DNA of 64,000 nt. Origin: Mycobacterium sp. NBC_00419 (lineage in GTDB: Bacteria > Actinomycetota > Actinomycetes > Mycobacteriales > Mycobacteriaceae). Positions within the stretch are counted from its first letter, which is position 1. Every line of letters starts with the position of its first letter. The stretch is from the NCBI RefSeq assembly GCF_036023875.1, contig NZ_CP107931.1, positions 1,488,001-1,552,000 on the forward strand, given 5' to 3'. The notes below the pieces were generated by a model. That model made no database searches. It had not been told where the DNA came from and saw only the letters and a program-made list of their open reading frames with translations. Made by a program: the position numbers and the translations under genes. Below, piece by piece: positions 58,306 through 64,000 of this stretch.

Positions 58306-60204
58306 TCAGTTGCGAGCCTTGGCCCGCGACTTCGCCCTGGCGCGCAGCGTCGCGTCGAGTTCAACCTTACGAACCCGGACGATCTCCGGGGTCACCTCGA
58401 CGCACTCGTCCTCCGCGCAGAATTCCATGGCCTGTTCGAGCCCCAGTTCGAGCGGACGGGCCAGGGTTTCCATCACATCGGAGGTCGATTGCCGCATGTT
58501 GGTGAGCTTCTTCTCCCGGGTGACGTTGATGTCGAGGTCCTCTGCACGCGGGTTGATGCCCACCACCTGGCCCTCGTAGGTGTCGTCACCGGGTTCGACG
58601 AAGAACTGGCCGCGATCGGAGAGCTGGATCATCGCGAACGGGGTGACTGCGCCGGTGCGATCCGACACCAGTGAGCCGGTGTGCCGGGCGCGGATCTCGC
58701 CCGCCCAGGGCCGGTAGCCGTCGAACACGGCGTTGGCGATGCCGGTGCCGCGGGTCAGCGTCAGGAAGTCGGTACGGAATCCGATCAGGCCACGGCTGGG
58801 CACGATGAAGTCCATCCGCACCCATCCGGCGGCGTGGTTGGCCATGTCTTCCATGCGGCCCTTGCGGGCGGCCATCAGCTGCGTGACGGCGCCGACGAAC
58901 TCTTCGGGACAGTCGATGGTCATCGCCTCGAACGGCTCGTGCAGCTTGCCGTCGACGGTCTGGGTGACCACCTGCGGCTTGCCCACGGTCAGCTCGAAGC
59001 CTTCCCGGCGCATCTGCTCGACCAGCACGGCCAGGGCGAGCTCGCCACGGCCCTGCACCTCCCAGGCGTCGGGCCTGCCGATGTCGACGACCTTGATCGA
59101 GACGTTGCCGACGAGTTCCTGGTCCAGCCGCGTCTTGACCATTCGCGCGGTCAGCTTGTGCCCGGAGACCTTGCCCGCCAGCGGCGAGGTGTTGGTGCCG
59201 ACGGTCACCGAGATGGCCGGCTCGTCGACGGTGATGCGCGGCAGCGCGTGCGCGTGCTCGGTGTCGGCCAGCGTGTCGCCGATCATGATCTCCGGGATAC
59301 CGGCCACGGCGACGATGTCACCGGCGATCGCCTCATCGGTGGGAGTGCGCTCGACGCCCTCGGTGACCAGAAGTTCGGTGATCTTCGCGTTGGTGATGAT
59401 GGGGTGCCCGTCGACCTCACGCATCCAGGCGACCTGCTGACCCTTGCGGATGCGGCCCTTGTAGATGCGGATGAGCGCCAGACGGCCCAGGAAGGCCGAC
59501 GCGTCGAGGTTGGTCACCAGGGCCTGCAGCGGGGCCTCGGGATCGCCCTGCGGCGGCGGGATGTGCTCGAGCAGCACGTCGAACAGCGCATCGAGATTCT
59601 CGCCCTCGGGGTTCTCCCCGTTGGCCGGCTCGATGGTGCTGGCGATGCCCGCGCGGCCCGAGGCGTACAGCGTCGGCAGGCCGAGAGCCTCCTCGGCGGC
59701 CTTCTGGGCTTCTTCGTCGAGGTCGGAGGCGACGTCGAGCAGCAGGTCGTGGCTCTCCGAGACGACCTCGGCGATGCGGGCGTCGGGGCGGTCGGTCTTG
59801 TTCACCACCAGGATCACCGGAAGGTGCGCCGAGAGCGCCTTGCGCAGCACGAAGCGGGTCTGCGGCAGCGGCCCCTCCGAGGCGTCGACCAGCAGCAGCA
59901 CCCCGTCGACCATGGACAGGCCGCGCTCGACCTCACCACCGAAGTCGGCGTGCCCGGGGGTGTCGATGACGTTGATCACCGTCATCGATCCGTCCGGGTG
60001 GTGCCGGTGCACGGCGGTGTTCTTGGCCAGGATCGTGATGCCCTTTTCCTTCTCCAGGTCACCGGAGTCCATCAGCCGTTCGATCGCGTCGTCACCGCGG
60101 TGGGTCAGCGCGCCGGACTGCCGCAACATGGCGTCCACCAGAGTCGTCTTGCCGTGATCGACGTGCGCCACGATGGCGACATTGCGGAAATCCTGCGTAT
60201 TCAC
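58306..60204 (-). CDS. typA: Ribosome-associated GTPase TypA/BipA
   Basis: 632 residues. The G1 motif is AHVDHGKTT, followed by DTPGHADF (G3) and NKTDRPDAR (G4). Domain 2 follows, then the EF-G-like domains with [20 protein letters not shown], and the BipA-specific C-terminal region containing [14 protein letters not shown]. It binds ribosomes and aids 50S assembly and translation in stress and cold. It matches Rv1165 and sits next to lpqW, as there. Upstream, M. tuberculosis has narGHJI; here two secreted-protein genes and a P450 lie instead. Confidence 0.95.
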   Translation of the reverse strand: MNTQDFRNVAIVAHVDHGKTTLVDAMLRQSGALTHRGDDAIERLMDSGDLEKEKGITILAKNTAVHRHHPDGSMTVINVIDTPGHADFGGEVERGLSMVDGVLLLVDASEGPLPQTRFVLRKALSAHLPVILVVNKTDRPDARIAEVVSESHDLLLDVASDLDEEAQKAAEEALGLPTLYASGRAGIASTIEPANGENPEGENLDALFDVLLEHIPPPQGDPEAPLQALVTNLDASAFLGRLALIRIYKGRIRKGQQVAWMREVDGHPIITNAKITELLVTEGVERTPTDEAIAGDIVAVAGIPEIMIGDTLADTEHAHALPRITVDEPAISVTVGTNTSPLAGKVSGHKLTARMVKTRLDQELVGNVSIKVVDIGRPDAWEVQGRGELALAVLVEQMRREGFELTVGKPQVVTQTVDGKLHEPFEAMTIDCPEEFVGAVTQLMAARKGRMEDMANHAAGWVRMDFIVPSRGLIGFRTDFLTLTRGTGIANAVFDGYRPWAGEIRARHTGSLVSDRTGAVTPFAMIQLSDRGQFFVEPGDDTYEGQVVGINPRAEDLDINVTREKKLTNMRQSTSDVMETLARPLELGLEQAMEFCAEDECVEVTPEIVRVRKVELDATLRARAKSRAKARN

Positions 60205-60265
60205 GCTGGTGATTGTCGCAGTGAGATGCCCCGATCGCGAAAACGAGCCGATTGGTGCTGCACCG

Positions 60266-60772
60266 TCACGCTGGGCGGATACGACCCAGCAGTGTGGGCA
60301 GGATCTCTTTTGCCGCCGACCCGGACTGCGGCCACGCCGTGTCGTAGGCGACGAGGACCGTCCGGCCGTCGGCGTAGAGGTAGCCGTCGCCCAGTTGCCG
60401 GCTGTTGAAGTAGGTGACCGGATACCCGGCGACGGTCTGGGTCTCGATGGCGGTGCCGGGCAGGGCGGCCAGCACGGTGTCGTGGACGAACGCCGCGCCG
60501 CTGCCGTCGTTCAGCTCGCCGGCGAAGACGCTCATCACCGTGGTGCCGTCGCGGCTGATCTCACCGGCGGTCACGGCCTTCATGTCGGCGCCGGCGAACG
60601 GCGAACCGACGGCGGGACAGCCTTGTTGGACGAGGAAGCCCGGGATGTCGGCGAGCAGGCCGTCGACGCTGCTGGGGCCGAGCGGCTGCACCTGACAATC
60701 GGCGGACGCAGACGGCGCTGCACCGAGGGCGATCAGTGCGGCGATCGCGGCGATGGTGACTCTGCCCGACAC
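60266..60772 (-). CDS. Small secreted protein of unknown function
   Basis: 168 residues from GTG 60772. A signal peptide (about 1-25, ending SASA) precedes a mature domain that begins with Cys and has a second Cys in QQGCPAVG, likely one disulfide. The body is alpha/beta with AFVHDTVLAALPGTAIETQTVAGYPVTYFNS in parts, which recalls small mycobacterial antigen-like proteins. The frame extends upstream into the next gene, but that part is a shadow. It is 11 bases after the neighbouring secreted-protein stop and so is co-transcribed with it. Confidence 0.68.
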   Translation of the reverse strand: MSGRVTIAAIAALIALGAAPSASADCQVQPLGPSSVDGLLADIPGFLVQQGCPAVGSPFAGADMKAVTAGEISRDGTTVMSVFAGELNDGSGAAFVHDTVLAALPGTAIETQTVAGYPVTYFNSRQLGDGYLYADGRTVLVAYDTAWPQSGSAAKEILPTLLGRIRPA

Positions 60773-60783
60773 GAGGGTCCGCG

Positions 60784-61248
60784 TCAGTGGGTGTAGCCGA
60801 AGACGGCGTAGTGGGTGAAGCCGTGCTCGCCGGTGGTGCAGCTGACCGAGCCCTGGAAGCCCACGAGGCACGACGCGTCGCCGTTGACCAGTTGGTGGCC
60901 TTCGGGCAGCACGTCGACCTCGCGGGTGAAGCTCAGGGTGTCCGAATGCCGGTAGTAGCCCGGCTGGACGAGAGTGGCGACGGTCTGGTTGGCGTCGGGT
61001 GGGACCTCGGTGGGCGGTTCGTCGGAGATCTGCACCGGGTGCGGGACGACGTCGCAGCCCACGACGCCGTCAGGTGAGATGCCGCAGCCGAAGTTCCCGT
61101 AACCCGGCGGGCTGATGAAGAACACCCAGCCTGGGTCCTGCGGGCTGGTGTAGTTGCCGTCGGCCATCGGGTAGGGATCGGCGCCGGCGGCCGGTGCACA
61201 GCAGGCGGCGAAGATCACCGCGATCGCACAGGCGCGCAGAGCTGTCAT
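60784..61248 (-). CDS. Small secreted protein of unknown function
   Basis: 154 residues. A signal peptide (about 1-23, ending AAGA) is followed by a domain with aromatic strands (WVFFISPPGYGNFGCGISPDGVVGCDVVP) and four cysteines in pairs (CGIS.. GC; SCLVG.. SCTTG). It forms a two-gene unit with the secreted protein at 60266. The paired-Cys beta pattern resembles other exported mycobacterial proteins of unknown function. Confidence 0.7.
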   Translation of the reverse strand: MTALRACAIAVIFAACCAPAAGADPYPMADGNYTSPQDPGWVFFISPPGYGNFGCGISPDGVVGCDVVPHPVQISDEPPTEVPPDANQTVATLVQPGYYRHSDTLSFTREVDVLPEGHQLVNGDASCLVGFQGSVSCTTGEHGFTHYAVFGYTH

Positions 61249-61315
61249 GGTGCGCTCCTAGGGGTAGGACAACAGCATCATGACCCGTCCGCCTGGCGGT
61301 GGTGGGCCGAACGCG

Positions 61316-62512
61316 TCAGCTGGTGACCGGAGCCGTCGGGGTGAACTCGACCGGCATGGCCTCCAGCCCGCTGACGAAGTTCGCCGGGCGCAGCGGCAGC
61401 TGCGCGCCATCGGCCAGCCGCAGATCGGGCAGTCGCTGCAGCACCCGCCGCGTCATGGTGGTCAGCTCGAGGCGGGCCAGCTGGTTGCCGAGGCAGAAGT
61501 GGGTGCCGAAGCCAAATGTCACGTGGTTGTTGGGATTGCGGTCGATGCGGAACACGTCCGGGTCGCCGAAGACGGTCTCGTCGAAGTTGGCCGACTCGAA
61601 CAACAGCATGATCTTCTCGCCGGCGCGCAACTCGGTGCCGTGAAAGTCGGTGTCCGCGGTCAATGTTCGGCACATGTTCTTGATCGGGGAGGTCCAGCGC
61701 AGCATCTCTTCGACGGCGTCGGGCAACAGGGTGGGGTCGGCGCGCACCGCGTCCCACTGGTCGGGGTGGCGGGAGAGTTCGGCGGTCCCGCCGGACAGGG
61801 TGTGGCGGGTGGTCTCGTCGCCGCCGATGAGGATCAGCAGGGTTTCGGAGATGATCTGTTCGTCGGTCAGCTGTTCACCGTCGACCTCGGCGCCGATGAG
61901 GACACTGACGAGGTCGTCGGTCGGCTGGCGGCGGCGCTTCTCGATGGTGGCCGCCATGAAGTCGTTGTAGGCCAGCAGCGCGTTGACCGACGCGGTCAGG
62001 ATCTCTTCGGAGGCCGTCGAACTCAGCGCGACGACGAGGTCGTCCGACCACGCGAGCAAGGTCTCACGGTCTTCGGGTGCCACCCCGAGCATGTCGCCGA
62101 TGACGGCCATCGGCAGCGGTGCGGCCAGATCGCGGACGAAGTCGCATTCGCCGCGTTCGCAGACCGCGTCGATCAACGTGTCACACAGGGCCTCAATGGA
62201 TTCCGACTTGTCCCTGACCTGCTTGCGGGTAAAGCCGGCGTTGACGAGCTTGCGCCGCAACAGGTGCGCGGGGTCGTCCATGTCGATCATGTGGGGCAGG
62301 GCCGGTGTGCTGGGGCGGATACCGCCGGCGTTGGAGAACAGTTCGGGGTTGCGTTCGGCATCGATCACGGCGCGGTAGGTCGCGGCGGCGGCCAGGCCGT
62401 TGTTGTCGCGGAACACCGGCTGGTTGGCGCGCATCCAGCGGTAGGCCTCGCGGGCGTCGCCGCCGGCATAGAACCGGCCGTCGGTCAGGTCGATGTCCGG
62501 CTTGACTGGCAC
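61316..62512 (-). CDS. cyp142: Cytochrome P450, CYP142-like
   Basis: 398 residues. The I-helix is GGDETTRHTLSGG (230-242), the K-helix E-E-M-L-R is 268-272, and the heme loop FGFGTHFCLGNQLARLE has ligand Cys340. Long near-identical blocks to M. tuberculosis CYP142A1 (YRWMRANQPVFRD, SNAGGIRP, MIDMDDPAHLLRRKLVNAGF, PLRPANFVSGLE) assign the CYP142 group, which oxidises the C26/C27 methyl of cholesterol or cholestenone. It is not in the cholesterol cluster here. No ferredoxin gene is adjacent. It could be a second copy or the only one. Confidence 0.85.
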   Translation of the reverse strand: MPVKPDIDLTDGRFYAGGDAREAYRWMRANQPVFRDNNGLAAAATYRAVIDAERNPELFSNAGGIRPSTPALPHMIDMDDPAHLLRRKLVNAGFTRKQVRDKSESIEALCDTLIDAVCERGECDFVRDLAAPLPMAVIGDMLGVAPEDRETLLAWSDDLVVALSSTASEEILTASVNALLAYNDFMAATIEKRRRQPTDDLVSVLIGAEVDGEQLTDEQIISETLLILIGGDETTRHTLSGGTAELSRHPDQWDAVRADPTLLPDAVEEMLRWTSPIKNMCRTLTADTDFHGTELRAGEKIMLLFESANFDETVFGDPDVFRIDRNPNNHVTFGFGTHFCLGNQLARLELTTMTRRVLQRLPDLRLADGAQLPLRPANFVSGLEAMPVEFTPTAPVTS

Positions 62513-62536
62513 GCCCAGATCATAGGGCGCAAAGGC

Positions 62537-62926
62537 TCACCGCCCGAGGCGTTTCGAGAGCTCCGGCAGCCAGGCCCGATCGGCGGGCACCCACGGCAGA
62601 TCCTCGATGTCGGCAGCGGTCACCCAGCGCAACTCGCCGTGGTCGTGCGGGTGCAGGGTGCCGCCGGTGTGGGTGACGAGGTAGGCGCGCAGGATCAGTG
62701 CGTCGCCGATGGGTACGTCCTCGCCCAGCCGTTCGCCGACAGCGACGTCGACACCGAGCTCTTCGCGGAGCTCGCGGGTCAGTGCCTGCGCCTCGGTCTC
62801 CCCCGCCGCGACCTTGCCGCCGGGCAGTTCCCACAGACCCGCCAGCTCAGGTGGCCGCCGGCGCTGTGCGACCAGCAGCGCCGGGCCGTCGATCAGCGCA
62901 CCGGCGACGACGATCTGGGTGGGCAC
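62537..62926 (-). CDS. mutT2: Nudix hydrolase MutT2
   Basis: 129 residues. The Nudix box is LPGGKVAAGETEAQALTRELREELGV, in the canonical spacing G-x5-E-x7-R-E-x-x-E-E-x-G. The N-terminal IVVAGALIDGPALLVAQRRRPPEL and the C-terminal LRWVTAADIEDLPWVPADR match Rv1160. The protein hydrolyses dCTP, 5-methyl-dCTP and oxidised or modified nucleotides. It is 24 bp upstream of the P450 on the same strand. In M. tuberculosis mutT2 adjoins narGHJI, which is missing here. Confidence 0.9.
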   Translation of the reverse strand: MPTQIVVAGALIDGPALLVAQRRRPPELAGLWELPGGKVAAGETEAQALTRELREELGVDVAVGERLGEDVPIGDALILRAYLVTHTGGTLHPHDHGELRWVTAADIEDLPWVPADRAWLPELSKRLGR

Positions 62927-62949
62927 CCGTGTGACGGTACTATCGCCGG

Positions 62950-64000
62950 CTACTGCGCAACCGGCCCGACGATCGCCAGCTCGTAGTCATTGGCCTGCCA
63001 TCCATTCATGAACGCGCCGATGGGCACCACTGCGCCCTTGCCGTTTTCGGGACCGCTGTCGTTGAGGTAGACCTTGCCCTTCTTCAGGTCGACCGCGATC
63101 ACCACCACTGCATGGTCGAGCTCTACCCAGTTGGGAGTTCCGGAGGGCGAATAGCCCTCTGTGGCATTCCAGATGACTGAACTGTTGACCGTCACCATGG
63201 CCGCATTGCCCCGGGCCAGAGCCGCCGCCAGGTCGTTGAGAGCCAGCTGGCCCTGCTGCGCGGTTGCCGCTGTGATGGTCTTGCCATTCTCGTCATACGT
63301 CCCGTATCTGGTGACGGCCGCGGTGACGTCGTAATACTTCTGGATCATCACCGCGACGTCGGTCAAAGCCGCTCCCTCCTCGATGTTCTGGTCGAGATAC
63401 ATCTTGTGACCAGGGGAGGCGACGCTGTCAGTGACCTTGGCATTGGCAACCACTTCTGCCTCAGACGGCTCGGTTCCGGTGATCTGGCCGACCGCCATGG
63501 CCCCCGCCATCAGCGAGCAGTTGTAGTAGCTCTGCTTCGTCCACCACTGCTTGTTGCTCTCGTTGCCGTATACACCTTCTCCGGTGATGGTGAGGGTGAC
63601 CTGCTCCTGAATGGTGTCCTCGCCGGCGACACCCAACCGGATAGCGAGGGTGTGCAGCGCGTCTTGCACCACACCCAAGAGCCCGGTCTCGGCGGCCGCG
63701 GCTCCGTTGTCCACGGTCACGATGAAGTGATCGGTGATGCCGGGTCCGACCAGAGCCGGATCGGGGGTGTAGGTGAATTCGCCCGTGTTCTCGTTGAGCT
63801 CGAGGGTGCCGTACTTCGGTCCGCTGCTGACCGAATAGGTCGCCGAGTACCCATTGTTGCTGTTGCCGTTGATGTTTCCGGTAATGACCTTGCCGACATC
63901 ACTTTGGGCGCTCAGTTCGGGATTCGCAGTCGGAGCTGAGTTGAAAAAGATATAGCTCAGTCGGTGCTCGATATCGGTCCACAGCGTCTGAAGCGTCGTC
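62950..64000 (-). CDS. Secreted Ig/cadherin-like repeat protein with C39-like peptidase domain, C-terminal 349 residues
   Basis: The frame enters from the right edge and stops at 62950. The visible part begins WTDIEHRLSYIFFNSAPT, followed by a VCBS/cadherin-like repeat (SDVGKVITGNI, KYGTLELNENTGEFTYTPDP, ITDHFIVTVDNG). The rest is a papain-like C39 peptidase domain: Q-S-Y-Y-N-C with the nucleophile Cys codon at 63519-63517, D-H-A-V-V-V with the catalytic His, and Y-L-N-D-S-G with the third residue. An apparent GTG start at 63720 is inside the repeat and should not be used. It is probably an exported protease anchored by its repeats. Substrate and N-terminus are unseen. Confidence 0.75.
   Translation of the reverse strand, partial: TTLQTLWTDIEHRLSYIFFNSAPTANPELSAQSDVGKVITGNINGNSNNGYSATYSVSSGPKYGTLELNENTGEFTYTPDPALVGPGITDHFIVTVDNGAAAAETGLLGVVQDALHTLAIRLGVAGEDTIQEQVTLTITGEGVYGNESNKQWWTKQSYYNCSLMAGAMAVGQITGTEPSEAEVVANAKVTDSVASPGHKMYLDQNIEEGAALTDVAVMIQKYYDVTAAVTRYGTYDENGKTITAATAQQGQLALNDLAAALARGNAAMVTVNSSVIWNATEGYSPSGTPNWVELDHAVVVIAVDLKKGKVYLNDSGPENGKGAVVPIGAFMNGWQANDYELAIVGPVAQ

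Noticed and set aside
63718..63720. GTG at 63720 as the true start of the peptidase gene
   Set aside because: The frame is open to the window edge and the upstream residues form a recognisable repeat that continues through this codon.
63406..63939. 177-residue plus-strand frame near the right edge
   Set aside because: It lies opposite the C39-like peptidase domain, whose catalytic motifs support the minus strand.

Overview
The window is a high-GC mycobacterial chromosome segment, almost certainly from a rapidly growing Mycobacterium (Mycolicibacterium). Gene order closely follows, in reverse, the M. tuberculosis interval Rv1232c to Rv1160. A full MspA-type porin, a family typical of fast growers and absent from M. 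tuberculosis, supports the fast-grower assignment. No rRNA, tRNA, insertion sequence, integrase or CRISPR array was recognised. Most coding assignments rest on protein families recalled from memory; no search was run.

Layout. 1-4.5 kb: start of a CitE-like lyase, an MgtE_N/CBS protein, a DUF1003 membrane protein, a lytic transglycosylase and the Fe-S carrier ATPase Mrp. 4.5-7.9 kb: the envelope-stress operon sigE-rseA-htrA-tatB on the minus strand. 8-14.4 kb: an O-methyltransferase, then a TetR-controlled ABC exporter operon with an isoprenylcysteine-methyltransferase-like protein and a CocE-type hydrolase. 14.4-19 kb: accessory genes, then divergent glgC/glgM. 19-24.7 kb: a minus-strand run LOG, fadD6, folP2, gpgS, DivIVA-like, tagA, DUF3117, which includes the first step of methylglucose lipopolysaccharide synthesis. 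24.7-30.4 kb: a TPR protein, divergent dapE/dapD (lysine/DAP synthesis), a VOC protein, fadD36 and a Nudix hydrolase. 30.5-37.3 kb: a secreted protein, an acyltransferase-3 membrane protein, a TauE-like transporter, and the proline catabolic pair putB-rocA with a divergent PucR regulator. 37.4-45 kb: an MspA porin, dapC-fdxC, fadH, a membrane protein and fbiC (coenzyme F420). 45-58 kb: mshB (mycothiol) amid accessory envelope or secreted genes, including a PGRS-like protein without a PE domain. 58-64 kb: lpqW, typA, two secreted proteins, a CYP142-like P450, mutT2 and the end of an Ig-like/C39-like peptidase protein that runs off the edge.

How it fits together. Much of the window serves the cell envelope: sigE stress response, protein export (TatB), quality control (HtrA), glycan synthesis (GlgM, GpgS, LpqW), peptidoglycan precursors (DapC/D/E) and the outer-membrane porin. 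The most interesting signal is regulatory. The sigE promoter region and two adjacent genes for secreted Ala-rich proteins 46 kb away carry the same 19-bp direct-repeat element (8+3+8, CTCAG core) ending 42-44 bp before the start codon. This matches what I recall of the MprA box and suggests a shared envelope-stress regulon. The accessory secreted genes also sit in the slots that PE/PPE genes occupy in M. tuberculosis.
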